NCBI RefSeq assembly: GCF_024343775.1
Contig: NZ_RJUF01000033.1
Location: 1 to 45,458, forward strand
Direction: 5' to 3'
Source: Lacihabitans soyangensis
Lineage (GTDB): Bacteria; Bacteroidota; Bacteroidia; Cytophagales; Spirosomataceae
Length of the DNA stretch: 45,458 bases
Part shown: positions 17,788-27,759 of the stretch, in pieces
Layout of the letters: each line of letters opens with the position of its first letter
How positions within the stretch are numbered: position 1 is the first letter of the stretch
Notes under the pieces: generated by a model
What the model saw: only the letters and a program-made list of their open reading frames with translations
Database searches by the model: none
What the model was told of the DNA's origin: nothing
Position numbers and translations under genes: made by a program

Positions 17788-17822
17788 CAAAAAAAAACAG
17801 CCCTCCGTTGCCGAAGAGCTGC
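17788..17822 (-). terminator. Intrinsic terminator after fusA
   Basis: On the minus strand the stem CAGCTCT / AGGGCTG (one G-T pair) is followed by a run of nine T. It lies 26 bases past the fusA stop. Confidence 0.85.
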
Positions 17823-17847
17823 TCTTAATAACAATCTATAGAAACAC

Positions 17848-19959
17848 TTACGATCCTTTTTCTTTCTTGATTACGCCTTCTGCGATGTTTGCAGGAACGA
17901 AATCGTAGTGAGAGAATGTAAGGTTTGCAGTAGCACGGCCTGAAGACATTGTTCTTAGGTCAGTTACATATCCAAACATCTCCGACAAAGGCACGTCAGC
18001 TTTGATCACTTGTGATCCAGCTTTGGTGTCCATACCTTTCATCATACCTCTACGACGGTTCAAGTCACCTGTGATAGGTCCAGTGTATTCGTCAGGAGTC
18101 AATACCTCAAGAGCCATGATTGGCTCAAGCAATTTCGCACCTGCTTGTTTACCTGCCTCACGGAAGCCCATACGAGCGGCCAATTCGAATGACAATGAGT
18201 CTGAATCGACATCGTGGAATGAACCGTGGAACAATTTCACTCTGAATGAATCAACAGGGAAACCAGCCAATGGACCGTTCTTCATAGCCTCTCTAAAACC
18301 TTTCTCAATTGCTGGGATAAATTCACGAGGAATAACACCTCCTACAATGGCATTTTCGAACTGAAGACCCACTTTCTTTTCTTTTCCTTCTTCTTCGTCT
18401 GTTCTTGGACCAAACTCAAATACGATATCAGCAAATTTACCTTTACCACCCGATTGTTTTTTGTAAACTTCACGGTGTTCAACAGTCTTAGTAAATGTCT
18501 CTTTGAATGCTACTTGCGGAGCACCTTGGTTTACTTCCACTTTAAATTCACGACGCATACGGTCAATGATGATCTCAAGGTGAAGCTCACCCATACCTCT
18601 CATGATAGTTTGACCTGTTTCTTCGTTGGTTTCAACTGTCAAGGTAGGATCTTCTTCGATAAGCTTAGTGATAGCTTTCGAGAAATTATCTTGGTCAGCC
18701 GATTTCTTAGGCTCGATGGCATATCCGATAACTGGATCAGGGAATACCATTGATTCAAGAACGATTGGGTGTTTTTCGTCAGAAAGAGTATCTCCTGTTT
18801 TGATATCCTTAAAACCTACTACCGCAGCAATATCACCAGCTTCTAGAGCATCAATCTGATTTTGCTTGTTGGCGTGCATTTGGAATATACGAGAAATACG
18901 CTCTTTGTTACCTGAACGGTTGTTCAAGATGTAAGATCCTGAAGGCAATGTACCTGAGTATGATCTAACAAAACACAAACGACCTACAAATGGGTCAGTT
19001 GCGATTTTAAACGCCAAACCAGCAAATGGCTCAGAAGCACTTGGCTGACGAACGATTTCAGCACCTGTGTCAGGATTGGTACCTTTGATACCGTCTCTGT
19101 CTAGTGGCGACGGCAACAAGGCCATTACCAAGTCAAGCATAGTTTGTACACCTTTGTTTTTGAACGACGAACCGCACAACATAGGTACGATTTTCATATC
19201 AATAACAGCAGCACGCAAAGCGGCCAATATTTCGTTTTCAGTGATAGAGTTTGGATCTTCGAAGAATTTCTCCATCAAAGTCTCATCGTAGTCAGCTACC
19301 GCTTCCAATAGATTTTCTCTCCACTCAGCTACTTCTTCCAACATATCTTCAGGAATTGGCACCTCTTGGAACGTCATACCTTTGTCGTGCTCGTTCCACA
19401 CCATTCCACGGTTGTTGATCAAGTCAACCACACCTTTGAAGTTTTCTTCACTACCGATAGGCAACTGAAGCGGAACTGCATTTGAGCCCAACATTTCTTT
19501 TACTTGCTTACACACGTTTAAGAAGTCAGCACCCGAACGGTCCATTTTGTTTACGAAGCCCAAACGAGCCACGTTATAGTTGTTGGCCAAACGCCAGTTT
19601 GTTTCAGACTGTGGCTCTACACCGTCCACTGCACTAAACAAAAACACCAAACCGTCCAATACTCTAAGTGAGCGGTTTACCTCTACGGTAAAGTCCACGT
19701 GTCCTGGAGTATCTATAATGTTGATATGGTAATCGTTGTTTCTGTATTTCCAACCCACTGTGGTAGCAGCAGAAGTGATAGTGATACCTCTTTCTTGCTC
19801 TTGCTCCATCCAGTCCATAGTAGCACCACCGTCGTGTACTTCACCTATTTTGTGGTTAACACCAGCGTAGTAAAGAATACGCTCAGTAGTGGTGGTTTTA
19901 CCGGCGTCAATGTGGGCGGCAATACCAATGTTTCTTGTAAATTTTAAATCGCGAGCCAT
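17848..19959 (-). CDS. fusA: Translation elongation factor G
   Basis: A 703-residue GTPase that moves tRNAs and mRNA through the ribosome. The start is the ATG (complement of 19957-19959) giving [20 protein letters not shown]; a longer open frame of 31 codons upstream is not EF-G-like. G-motifs are [23 protein letters not shown] and [10 protein letters not shown]. Domains II-V follow, with RMGMRRE-type domain IV features ([22 protein letters not shown]) and [16 protein letters not shown]. It is not next to rpsL/rpsG or tuf here, so this may be a stand-alone copy. Confidence 0.98.
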   Translation of the reverse strand: MARDLKFTRNIGIAAHIDAGKTTTTERILYYAGVNHKIGEVHDGGATMDWMEQEQERGITITSAATTVGWKYRNNDYHINIIDTPGHVDFTVEVNRSLRVLDGLVFLFSAVDGVEPQSETNWRLANNYNVARLGFVNKMDRSGADFLNVCKQVKEMLGSNAVPLQLPIGSEENFKGVVDLINNRGMVWNEHDKGMTFQEVPIPEDMLEEVAEWRENLLEAVADYDETLMEKFFEDPNSITENEILAALRAAVIDMKIVPMLCGSSFKNKGVQTMLDLVMALLPSPLDRDGIKGTNPDTGAEIVRQPSASEPFAGLAFKIATDPFVGRLCFVRSYSGTLPSGSYILNNRSGNKERISRIFQMHANKQNQIDALEAGDIAAVVGFKDIKTGDTLSDEKHPIVLESMVFPDPVIGYAIEPKKSADQDNFSKAITKLIEEDPTLTVETNEETGQTIMRGMGELHLEIIIDRMRREFKVEVNQGAPQVAFKETFTKTVEHREVYKKQSGGKGKFADIVFEFGPRTDEEEGKEKKVGLQFENAIVGGVIPREFIPAIEKGFREAMKNGPLAGFPVDSFRVKLFHGSFHDVDSDSLSFELAARMGFREAGKQAGAKLLEPIMALEVLTPDEYTGPITGDLNRRRGMMKGMDTKAGSQVIKADVPLSEMFGYVTDLRTMSSGRATANLTFSHYDFVPANIAEGVIKKEKGS

Positions 19960-20030
19960 TATTTGTAATTTGTTTACGGATATTTTAATCCAGATTACGA
20001 CCGAGAATATTTGATTTCGGTTTCGGGCTG

Positions 20031-20038
20031 CAAAATTA
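20031..20038 (-). promoter_or_regulatory. -7 element of fusA
   Basis: On the minus strand TAATTTTG matches TAnnTTTG, about 70 bases before the fusA ATG. Upstream T-rich sequence includes possible -33 TTTG copies. Confidence 0.55.
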
Positions 20039-20214
20039 TGAAAAAAATACAAAACTTAAAACAAAAATGCCGTAATAGTTTGATAAAAGCACAAAAAGTG
20101 CTAAGAATCCTCATTTAGAATAGAAAAACCTATTTAACGGACCTGATTATTAACCATTTAATAACCTTAAAGTAAGATTTTGAGATAAATTTTCGTTTAT
20201 AAACAAACATTTCA

Positions 20215-20222
20215 TAGTTTTG
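20215..20222 (+). promoter_or_regulatory. -7 element of the DUF3467 gene
   Basis: TAGTTTTG matches TAnnTTTG exactly, 25 bases before the ATG at 20248. Confidence 0.6.
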
Positions 20223-20247
20223 ATTTTTAGAACAAAGCATAAATAAG

Positions 20248-20556
20248 ATGGAAGAAGAAGAAAATCAAATCAATATAGAACTGTCTGAAGAAATGGCCGA
20301 AGGTGTTTACGCCAATTTGGCCATGATAGCCCACTCCAACTCAGAGTTTGTGGTGGATTTTATCAGACTGATGCCTGGCGTACCGAAAGCCAAGGTTAAA
20401 TCAAGGGTGATTTTAACACCTGAACACGCCCAAAGGTTGCTATTGGCACTGCAGGACAATATCAGAAAATACGAAGCCAACTTCGGCGAAATCAGACAAT
20501 CCAACGACCCCGTTCCCTTCCCGATGAACTTTGGTGGGCAGATGGGCGAGGCGTAG
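20248..20556 (+). CDS. DUF3467 protein
   Basis: A 102-residue soluble protein starting MEEEENQINIELSEEMAEG. It carries the DUF3467 core: GVYANLAMIAHSNSEFVVDFIRLMPG, then KAKVKSRVILTPEHAQRLLLALQDNI. The family is common in Bacteroidota and elsewhere and has no established function. It is divergent from fusA, with its own promoter and terminator, so it is a single-gene unit. Confidence 0.92.
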   Translation: MEEEENQINIELSEEMAEGVYANLAMIAHSNSEFVVDFIRLMPGVPKAKVKSRVILTPEHAQRLLLALQDNIRKYEANFGEIRQSNDPVPFPMNFGGQMGEA

Positions 20557-20584
20557 CGGGGGTTTGGTTTTTGTAAGATATTTG

Positions 20585-20612
20585 AAAAAGAGCTTTATGG
20601 CTCTTTTTTTTG
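20585..20612 (+). terminator. Terminator after the DUF3467 gene
   Basis: The stem AAAAAGAGC / GCTCTTTTT has a 6-base loop and continues into T8. Confidence 0.9.
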
Positions 20613-20649
20613 TAACTGACGTAAGAGTATTGTTGTTAACACTAAATCA

Positions 20650-20874
20650 ATGAGACAATTCAAAATATTTTTTCTTGCAGTACTATTGTGTGTATTTGCT
20701 GCAATTAATTTTGCTATATTCAGAGGGATCTTTGAAAAAATCGTAAGGCCTAATTATAAAAATTTAGACTGGGGAACGTATTCTATTTTTTGTCTTATAG
20801 TTTTCCCAATATCCGTTTTGACTTTTTTTACGTTAATTAAGGAGGTAAAAAAAGTTAATAGAAAATTTGAATAG
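20650..20874 (+). CDS. Small two-helix membrane protein
   Basis: A 74-residue protein starting MRQFKIFFLAVLLCVFAAIN. Two hydrophobic segments lie at about residues 5-27 and 44-63, and the C-terminus is basic (KEVKKVNRKFE). It has no recognised family. Its codon pattern and AT content are like the neighbours, and it follows the DUF3467 terminator, so it is likely separate. It could be a small toxin-like or structural membrane peptide, but nothing in the sequence decides this. Confidence 0.5.
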   Translation: MRQFKIFFLAVLLCVFAAINFAIFRGIFEKIVRPNYKNLDWGTYSIFCLIVFPISVLTFFTLIKEVKKVNRKFE

Positions 20875-21006
20875 AACTGAATTCACTAGGTTATTAATTC
20901 TGAATTCTTGTGGTAAATGACATGCTTTTAATTGCCTATGCTAAAATCATTTTACCAGCAATCGTAATCCTTTCAGATCCGACTTATCTGTCTAGCCAAA
21001 TTGAGA

Positions 21007-21036
21007 ATTGCCTCAGCAGGCAATAAAGTCTTTTTT
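21007..21036 (+). terminator. Hairpin between the two small membrane-protein genes
   Basis: The stem ATTGCCT / AGGCAAT has a 4-base loop, with a T-rich tract (TCTTTTTT) shortly after. It may end the 20650-20874 transcript, or it may be a leader hairpin for the gene starting at 21063. Confidence 0.55.
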
Positions 21037-21062
21037 AAAAAATAAAAAAACAAATTTAAGAT

Positions 21063-21269
21063 ATGTGGAGATACCCATCTGACAGAGACCTTGAAGAAAA
21101 TGGTTTACCAACTTATATAGATATGGTTTTCAAAACACCTTTAAAGTGGGTCTATTTATTTTTTATAATTTTCGCGATAGGAATAGTTTTTCTCGTACGA
21201 CATCATAATGCTAAAAATGAGCAAATACACAAAGAGAAGGTGGCGAATAAAAAAACTATTCAAAAATGA
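21063..21269 (+). CDS. Small single-helix membrane protein
   Basis: A 68-residue protein starting MWRYPSDRDLEENGLPTYID. One membrane helix lies at about residues 30-46 (WVYLFFIIFAIGIVFLV), with a basic C-terminus (HHNAKNEQIHKEKVANKK). I do not recognise a family. The 265 bp that follow, up to ppk1, hold no gene. A 9-base direct repeat GGTCTGACC occurs twice (21403-21411 and 21416-21424), and GGTTTG/TTAAACC-like pairing is seen near 21440-21456. Confidence 0.45.
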   Translation: MWRYPSDRDLEENGLPTYIDMVFKTPLKWVYLFFIIFAIGIVFLVRHHNAKNEQIHKEKVANKKTIQK

Positions 21270-21534
21270 ACTGTTTACTAGCTCTCTTTTGACCTAACGA
21301 TAATTCTATCGGCTCAAGGATTGTTCCACCATCGTTGTGGAGAAATGCAGGTTTTACATGCTAAAAATTTAAATCATTTTAATAGACCTTGCTGCATTTT
21401 CAGGTCTGACCTAGCGGTCTGACCGTAGTTTTGTTTAACCGGTTTGTTCTTTAAACCAAACTGAATTCACAATTTAGGAAAATTGTTTTACTTCTTATAG
21501 AAAGGACTACAACATTATCCGATCAGATTTTATC

Positions 21535-23673
21535 TTAAAACAAATCGCCTTGGTTGATGCTTTGTTTTTCTTTGTCAAAGAAATATGTATGAATATTTAT
21601 CTGATTTTCAGTTTCTCTGATGGTTTGATACTCACCGTTTTCTTGCAAAACATAGGCGTTACAGTTGTCAAGCAAGTTTACCTTTAAGATATTTATAAGA
21701 TGACGCTTGATATCTTCATTGATAAACTCAAAGAGTGATTCTATCCGTTTGTCAAAACTTCTCACCATCATATCTGCACTTCCACCGTAAACTCTTGGCT
21801 GGCCTTGATTATGGAAGTAAATGATGCGGGCGTGTTCGAGATAGTTACCTACCAAAGATCTCACCCTAATGTTTTCACTTAGGCCCTTACGCCCTGGTCT
21901 CAAACAGCAGATTCCTCTAACTATAAGCTCTATTTTAACCCCTTTATTCGATGCCGCGTATAATTCCTCTATGATGTCTTTGTCTTCCAAGGAGTTGACT
22001 TTGAAACAAATGCCGGCCGGAAGTCCCTTAGCTGCATTGTTGGCTTCGTTTCTGATTTGCTCAATCAACGAGTTACGCATATTTTTTGGCGACGTTATAA
22101 GGTTCTTATAACCCGAAGGTTGCGAATGACCCGTAATTACATTAAAAAACTCCGCAATGTCTTTGGTATAGTCCTGATTAGCAGTCAAAAGCCCAATATC
22201 GGTGTAGAGTTTTGAAGTATCCTCATTGTAGTTTCCACTCGCGAGGTGAGCGTACTGCATCACTTTTGGCCCTTCTTTTCTTACAATAAGCATCAATTTG
22301 GTGTGGGTTTTAAGCCAACCTATGCCGTATATAACAAAACAACCTGCTTTCTGTAGTTTTTCTGCTTCTCTGATGTTATTTTCTTCGTCAAAACGGGCTT
22401 TTATCTCAAAAAGAGCCGATACGTGCTTGCCATTTTCGGCAGCTCTAAGCAAAGCCGAGGTTATCCGTGAGTTTTTGGCCAATCTATAAATAGTCAGTTT
22501 TATAGACAATACATTGGGGTCATCCGCCGCCTTTTCCAGAAGGTTGAGAACGGGCTCAAAACTGTTGTACGGATGATGCAACAGGATGTCGTTTTCCTTT
22601 ATAGCATCAAATATATTGAGTTCTCTATTGAAGTTTAGGGCTGTCAAAGTGCTTGGAGATGGAGGCAATAGCGGCTTAAATTCGGCATGATTGACGATTT
22701 GCCATAGACGTGTATAATCCATTAACTCATTGTTTACATGGATATTATACTTATCAATCTCCCATTTCTTCTTCAAAATTTCCATCAAATATTCCGACGG
22801 ACGAGTCTCTATTACCAATCCTACCACCCTACCCGCCTGGCGACTCCTGATTTTTTCCTTCACTTCGTCCACAAAGTCAGCATCTACATCGTCGTTTTCG
22901 TCGATTGTAAAGTCGCCGTTTCGGACAATCCTAAAGAGGTCAACCGACTCAATGGTTACATTTTTATAGAGCTTCCCGATTTGGTTTCTGATAATCTCTT
23001 CCGTTGGCAAGAAATCTACTGAGTCTTCACTTTCAAACTCGTAGAACTTGGGTAGATTAGATGGTATTTGAACAAATGAGAGTTTTTTATTGTCTTCGGT
23101 TTCAGGAAAAAGCGTGGTTTGTTGCTCTATGGAAACAATTCCCAGTATCAAGCTTTTGGCCAAGAGGTTCGGGAAAGCGTGGGTGTGATCGCAAACCATT
23201 GGCGTGAGCATCGGATACACGGTGTTCTCAAAAAAGTCCGTAACTTCGTCTAATTGCTTCTCATTGAGGTTGTTGTATTTTATGATTCTAAATCCATTCT
23301 TCTCGAAAGTGGGTTCTAAATCTTCTCTAAAAATACGATTACGCTCGTCAATAAACCGTTTTATGTGATTTAGAAGAACTTTTCTGAACTGAACCTCTCG
23401 CAAACCCGAGTAGTCTACTCTTTCTTTATCGTAGTCAATATAATTATACAAACTTCCGAGTCGAACGGCCATGAACTCGTCGAGATTTGACGCCGTGATG
23501 GCCATAAACTTGAGCTTTTCAAATATATTCAAGTCTGTTTTTCTAACCTGATCCAACACTCGCTCGTTGAATTTCATCCAACTTAAATCCCGGCTGATAA
23601 AGTTAGATTTCTCAATGTTATTGTCGGATTTTTGATCTTTTATGGTGGGATTATATTTGTATTCGCTTTCCAT
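21535..23673 (-). CDS. ppk1: Polyphosphate kinase 1
   Basis: From the ATG at 23673 (MESEYKYNPTIKDQ) this is 712 residues; an upstream in-frame start adds 19 residues. It has the N domain (ISRDLSWMKFNERVLDQ), the head domain, and both phospholipase-D-like halves. The active-site region is MQYAHLASGNYNEDTSKLYTDIGLL with the phospho-accepting His. The later motif is YFHNQGQPRVYGGSADMMVRSFDKRIE. PPK1 makes polyphosphate from ATP reversibly at the membrane or in the cytoplasm and is linked to stress and stationary-phase physiology. A histidine kinase gene lies upstream on the same strand, 195 bp away. Confidence 0.97.
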   Translation of the reverse strand: MESEYKYNPTIKDQKSDNNIEKSNFISRDLSWMKFNERVLDQVRKTDLNIFEKLKFMAITASNLDEFMAVRLGSLYNYIDYDKERVDYSGLREVQFRKVLLNHIKRFIDERNRIFREDLEPTFEKNGFRIIKYNNLNEKQLDEVTDFFENTVYPMLTPMVCDHTHAFPNLLAKSLILGIVSIEQQTTLFPETEDNKKLSFVQIPSNLPKFYEFESEDSVDFLPTEEIIRNQIGKLYKNVTIESVDLFRIVRNGDFTIDENDDVDADFVDEVKEKIRSRQAGRVVGLVIETRPSEYLMEILKKKWEIDKYNIHVNNELMDYTRLWQIVNHAEFKPLLPPSPSTLTALNFNRELNIFDAIKENDILLHHPYNSFEPVLNLLEKAADDPNVLSIKLTIYRLAKNSRITSALLRAAENGKHVSALFEIKARFDEENNIREAEKLQKAGCFVIYGIGWLKTHTKLMLIVRKEGPKVMQYAHLASGNYNEDTSKLYTDIGLLTANQDYTKDIAEFFNVITGHSQPSGYKNLITSPKNMRNSLIEQIRNEANNAAKGLPAGICFKVNSLEDKDIIEELYAASNKGVKIELIVRGICCLRPGRKGLSENIRVRSLVGNYLEHARIIYFHNQGQPRVYGGSADMMVRSFDKRIESLFEFINEDIKRHLINILKVNLLDNCNAYVLQENGEYQTIRETENQINIHTYFFDKEKQSINQGDLF

Positions 23674-23868
23674 GTTGAAGTCAAGCAAATCCTTAAAAAA
23701 CGACACTACACCTTCTGTAACACTACCCATTTTGTATTTTTAAATCTTTAAATTTTGGGATATAATATTTTGCAAATTTCCGAAAAATAGCATTACCTAA
23801 ACATTAATTTTTGCTTAGAAATAACATTCATTGAATAACGTATAATAATAAACAAAATTAGGCATTTT

Positions 23869-25062
23869 TTAAAGAATAATTCTGAAAGTGGTGCCTTTGC
23901 CCACCTCAGACTTCAACACATATATCTGACCACCGTGGTATGTCTCAATTATCCTTTTTGCCAGAGTTAGCCCAAGCCCCCAGCCGCGTTTCTTGGTAGA
24001 AAAGCCTGGATTAAAAACTTTCCTTTGAATGGCATTGGTCATTCCTTTACCAGTATCAGTGATGTCTACGGCGAGTTTTCCTGCTTGATTATAGTTCATC
24101 TCTATGGCCAGATTTCCGATTCCACCCATGGCATCCACCGCATTTTTACAAAGATTCTCTACCACCCATTCTATTAGATTTTTGTTTATTTTGTGTATGT
24201 AAGGTTTGTCTAGATTGTTTTTTAGAGACCAATTTATTTTGGTAGAAATCCGTTTTTTCAGATATTCCACCGTAGTTTCAATCAGTTCGCCCACATTTTC
24301 CTCTTTCATGGTTGGCTCAGAACCTATGTTAGAGAAACGATTGGTGATGGTCTCGAGCCTCGAAATATCCTTCAACATCTCCTCCCCAATGGAATTGTCA
24401 AAATCGGGATTAATCTTCAGCACTTCAATCCAACCCATAAGGCCCGAAATTGGCGTACCCAGTTGATGAGCGGTTTCTTTGGCTAGACCTACCCAAACTC
24501 TATTTTGTTCGGCTTTTCGAGAAGACGAATAGGCTATAAATGCTAACGAACCGAAGATTAAAAAGGTGACAATCAGTATATAAGGAAAGTAACGAAGCTG
24601 CGTCACAATGGTGGAATTGCTATAATATACATAGCCTTTGTCTTTGCCGACAATGAATTCTATAGGCGTATGTTCGGCTTTCATTTCGTCCATTTTGGAC
24701 AGTAAATACTTCAGTTTTTTGTCTGCTGTAAACTTCCGGGTGGAGTCGTCAAGCTCAGGAATATTTCTGTAATCCATGGGGCTTCCACCCGTTACTAGAA
24801 TAGTGGGAACGGTTTCGTTGGCCGATAATACCTCCTCTACAAAAGTATAGTCGCAGTCACTTTCGGGGTCTTGCTCGATGGTGAACCTTATACTTTCGGC
24901 GTATAGTTGAGCATATTTTTCCTCTCTGTCTTCAAGAGATTTTCTGACTTCGTTGAAATAAAACAACAAACCCAACACAAGAACAAGCAACAATGCAGTG
25001 ATTATCAGTCGCTTTGTGGAAATATTTACATATAAATCATGAAAGAGTCTATTACTTTTCAT
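23869..25062 (-). CDS. Membrane sensor histidine kinase
   Basis: A 397-residue kinase. TM1 is at about residues 18-36 (LIITALLLVLVLGLLFYF) and a second hydrophobic helix lies before the kinase core (YILIVTFLIFGSLAFIAYSS). They enclose a periplasmic sensor region of about 115 residues. The H-box is ETAHQLGTPISGLMGWIEVL, the N-box is ENLCKNAVDAMGG, and the G-boxes are DITDTGKGM and RGWGLGLTLAKRIIE. H-boxes of the HQLGTP type are usual in Bacteroidota. No response regulator is adjacent, so it is an orphan here. The signal is unknown. Confidence 0.93.
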   Translation of the reverse strand: MKSNRLFHDLYVNISTKRLIITALLLVLVLGLLFYFNEVRKSLEDREEKYAQLYAESIRFTIEQDPESDCDYTFVEEVLSANETVPTILVTGGSPMDYRNIPELDDSTRKFTADKKLKYLLSKMDEMKAEHTPIEFIVGKDKGYVYYSNSTIVTQLRYFPYILIVTFLIFGSLAFIAYSSSRKAEQNRVWVGLAKETAHQLGTPISGLMGWIEVLKINPDFDNSIGEEMLKDISRLETITNRFSNIGSEPTMKEENVGELIETTVEYLKKRISTKINWSLKNNLDKPYIHKINKNLIEWVVENLCKNAVDAMGGIGNLAIEMNYNQAGKLAVDITDTGKGMTNAIQRKVFNPGFSTKKRGWGLGLTLAKRIIETYHGGQIYVLKSEVGKGTTFRIIL

Positions 25063-25234
25063 CCAAATTCTAAATTATATTCTTCGGTTTTTGGTTAATA
25101 TTATTCGGTATATGAATCTAAACTCCAAACTTTACCGTAGTTATACATGATTGAAGGCAGGAAATATTAATTTAGAAAAATTCTAAATTACAAAAACTGC
25201 TTATCGTCATAACAAATATAGGGTTGCTAGGGCG

Positions 25235-25242
25235 TATTTTTG
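25235..25242 (+). promoter_or_regulatory. -7 element of hemA
   Basis: TATTTTTG matches TAnnTTTG, 27 bases before the hemA ATG. No clear -33 is seen at the right distance. Confidence 0.55.
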
Positions 25243-25269
25243 CATAAAATTTTTTTCAAATAAAAGGTA

Positions 25270-26523
25270 ATGAGCGAGAGTTTTAGAGTAGTTTCAATTT
25301 CTTACAAAAAAGCACCCCTTCAGATAAGGGAACGTTTGGCTTTGGACGAAAGCGAGACAAAGGCGTTTTATTTGAAACTTAAAGAGGTTTTTGGAATAGC
25401 TGAGGCTTTGGTAATATCCACTTGTAACCGCACAGAGGTATATTTCAAGTCAGACTCCGACATTTCTTCGGAGGTCATTAAACTTTTGGCCATTAATAAA
25501 GGAGTTTCTTCTTCAGACATTGAAGAATATTTTGAAATAATCAATGAGGAATCTGATGCTACCAACTACCTTTTTGAGGTGGCTCTTGGCTTACAATCAC
25601 AAGTAATTGGTGATCAACAGATAATCAATCAAGTGAAGAACGCCTATCAGTGGTCAGCGGACATGCAAATGGCTGGACCATTTGTACACAGAGTACTTCA
25701 CACGGTTTTTTATGCGAACAAAAGACTGGTACAAGAGACTTCGTTTAGAGATGGAGCGGCATCAACCAGCTATGTTACGGTAGATTTAATGGAGAGTTTC
25801 CTACCGATGTTAGCCAACCCGAGTATTTTGGTTTTGGGGCTAGGCGAAATTGGTGAAGACATAGCCAAGACCTTGTTTGAGAAAGGAATAAAGAATGTAA
25901 GTGTTTGTAATAGAACAAAAGAGAAAGCCGTAGAATTGGCTCAATCTTTCGAAATGCAGGTATTGGATTATACTTCTTTAGCTGAACAACTACAAAACTT
26001 CGACGTGGTCGTATCATCGGTAAGGGCTGAAGCACCAATTGTAAAAACGTCGTATTTAGCCAAGAAGAAATCAATTACATATTTATTCGATCTTTCTGTG
26101 CCAAGGAGCATAGAGTCAGAGGTTGAAAACATTCCTGGCGTGGTTTTGTATGGTTTGGACGAAATACAAAAACGATCAGATGAAGCTTTGGAAAAAAGGA
26201 AGGCTGCTATACCTCAGGTTAAGGCTATTATAGCTGAAATGGTGTCAGAAGTGGCCAATTGGTCAAAGGAAATGATGGTATCGCCAACGATACAAAAACT
26301 CAAAAATGCTTTGGAGCAGATACGTCAAGACGAAATGTCTAGGTTTTTGAAAACCATGAGTGCTGAAGAAGCAGAAAAAATGGACAAAGTAACTGCGGCG
26401 ATGATGCAGAAAATCATAAAATTACCTGTACTCCAACTCAAGGCCGCTTGTAAGCGTGGAGAAGCCGATACGCTTATAGACGTATTGAACGATTTGTTTG
26501 ATTTGGAGAAAGTGAAAGTTTAA
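25270..26523 (+). CDS. hemA: Glutamyl-tRNA reductase
   Basis: A 417-residue enzyme that reduces glutamyl-tRNA to glutamate-1-semialdehyde, the first step of C5 tetrapyrrole synthesis. The catalytic Cys lies in ISTCNRTEVYF; other signatures are GLQSQVIGDQQIINQVKNAY, the NADPH-binding ILVLGLGEIGEDIAKTL, and SVRAEAPIV. A long C-terminal dimerisation helix ends the protein. It has its own promoter and a hairpin-terminated 3' end, without hemC/hemD neighbours here. Confidence 0.97.
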   Translation: MSESFRVVSISYKKAPLQIRERLALDESETKAFYLKLKEVFGIAEALVISTCNRTEVYFKSDSDISSEVIKLLAINKGVSSSDIEEYFEIINEESDATNYLFEVALGLQSQVIGDQQIINQVKNAYQWSADMQMAGPFVHRVLHTVFYANKRLVQETSFRDGAASTSYVTVDLMESFLPMLANPSILVLGLGEIGEDIAKTLFEKGIKNVSVCNRTKEKAVELAQSFEMQVLDYTSLAEQLQNFDVVVSSVRAEAPIVKTSYLAKKKSITYLFDLSVPRSIESEVENIPGVVLYGLDEIQKRSDEALEKRKAAIPQVKAIIAEMVSEVANWSKEMMVSPTIQKLKNALEQIRQDEMSRFLKTMSAEEAEKMDKVTAAMMQKIIKLPVLQLKAACKRGEADTLIDVLNDLFDLEKVKV

Positions 26524-26529
26524 AATGTT

Positions 26530-26553
26530 CAAGTTTGTGAGGACACAAACTTG
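26530..26553 (+). terminator. Short perfect hairpin right after hemA
   Basis: CAAGTTTGTG / CACAAACTTG form a 10-bp perfect stem around a 4-base loop, 7 bases past the hemA stop. A third partial copy (GGACACAAAC) follows at about 26557-26566. There is no T-run directly after, so it may stabilise the 3' end rather than terminate. Confidence 0.5.
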
Positions 26554-26590
26554 GATGGACACAAACATTGGCATCAAGAAATTAATATTT

Positions 26591-26625
26591 AAAAGTCTGC
26601 TTCAACGAGCAGACTTTTGCTTTTT
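26591..26625 (+). terminator. Intrinsic terminator between hemA and dinB
   Basis: The stem AAAAGTCTGCT / AGCAGACTTTT has a 5-6 base loop and is followed by GCTTTTT. It reaches the last bases of the convergent dinB gene. Confidence 0.85.
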
Positions 26626-27703
26626 AGAATTCTAGATTCAATTGTTTACCTGTTTCGGTTTTTTCGTCTAGAAAATTTGACACTCCAAGCCCCAAAAGCC
26701 TGATTCCCTTTGGAAAGGGCATTAGATTTTCTACCAAATAATCAATTGTTTTGTTTATTTCTTCTTTCTGAAAATAACCATTTTCAATCGTCTTACTTCT
26801 TGTAATAGATTCAAAATCAGCATACTTAATTTTTATAGTCAGCGTTTTACCCACCAAATTGTGCTTTTGGGTTCTGACCAAAAGTGACTCAGCAAGTCTG
26901 TAGAGATCTCCATAAATTTCTGAGACCAATTCTAGGTCTTGCGTGAAAGTATTCTCAACGCTAACTGACTTTGTTTCACGTTCGGCCACCACTTCTCTAT
27001 GGTCCTGTCCACGAGCTATTTCGAAATAATATTTACCAACTTTACCGAAATTTTTCACCAAAAACTCTTGAGATTGTTCCTTTAGTTCCTTTCCGGAATT
27101 TATACCCATGGCTTTCATTTTTTCGGCAGTAACCTTTCCGATTCCATAAAATCTATGAATGGGCAAAGTCTCCACAAAAGCCTCCGCCTGGCTGGGTTTT
27201 ATCACACATTGCCCGTTGGGTTTGTTGATGTCCGAAGCCGTTTTTGCTAAAAATTTATTAAAAGAAATACCTGCCGAAGCCGTCAGTTGTGTTTTTTCAA
27301 AAATCTTCTGCCGAATTTCTATCGCTATTTGAGTGGCGGTTTCTATTCCTTTTTTGTTTTCGGTAACATCTAAATATGCTTCATCGAGCGAAAGCGGTTC
27401 TATGAGATCAGTATATTCAGCAAAAATCTCACGAATCTGCAAAGAGACTTGTTTATAGGCGTCAAACCTAGGCTTTACAAAAATCAAAGAAGGGCACAGA
27501 CGCTTGGCTGTTTTGGAAGGCATGGCCGATTTTACACCAAATTTTCGAGCCTCATAACTGGCTGCTGCCACTACGCCACGTTCTGCACTTCCACCTACAG
27601 CCACAGGTTTGCCTCGCAACTCAGGGTTGTCACGCTGCTCCACAGAAGCAAAAAATGCATCCATGTCGATGTGTATTATTTTGCGGAGTTTTGGCAAATT
27701 CAA
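26624..27703 (-). CDS. dinB: DNA polymerase IV (Y family)
   Basis: A 359-residue translesion polymerase. It has the catalytic HIDMDAFFASVEQRDNPELRG, YEARKFGVKSAMP, and LDEAYLDVTE carrying the second acidic pair. A helix-hairpin-helix region (YGIGKVTAEKMKAMGI) and a C-terminal little-finger domain follow. It lacks an obvious beta-clamp QLxLF ending; the last residues are GKQLNLEF, which may serve. On the minus strand a TATTTTTG (27715-27722) lies only 11 bases from the start, so the leader would be very short if this is the promoter. Confidence 0.96.
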   Translation of the reverse strand: MNLPKLRKIIHIDMDAFFASVEQRDNPELRGKPVAVGGSAERGVVAAASYEARKFGVKSAMPSKTAKRLCPSLIFVKPRFDAYKQVSLQIREIFAEYTDLIEPLSLDEAYLDVTENKKGIETATQIAIEIRQKIFEKTQLTASAGISFNKFLAKTASDINKPNGQCVIKPSQAEAFVETLPIHRFYGIGKVTAEKMKAMGINSGKELKEQSQEFLVKNFGKVGKYYFEIARGQDHREVVAERETKSVSVENTFTQDLELVSEIYGDLYRLAESLLVRTQKHNLVGKTLTIKIKYADFESITRSKTIENGYFQKEEINKTIDYLVENLMPFPKGIRLLGLGVSNFLDEKTETGKQLNLEF

Positions 27704-27759
27704 ACCATTTTTTACAAAAATATCGAAGTATTTGGCAAAATGGTTCTAGGTATATGAGC

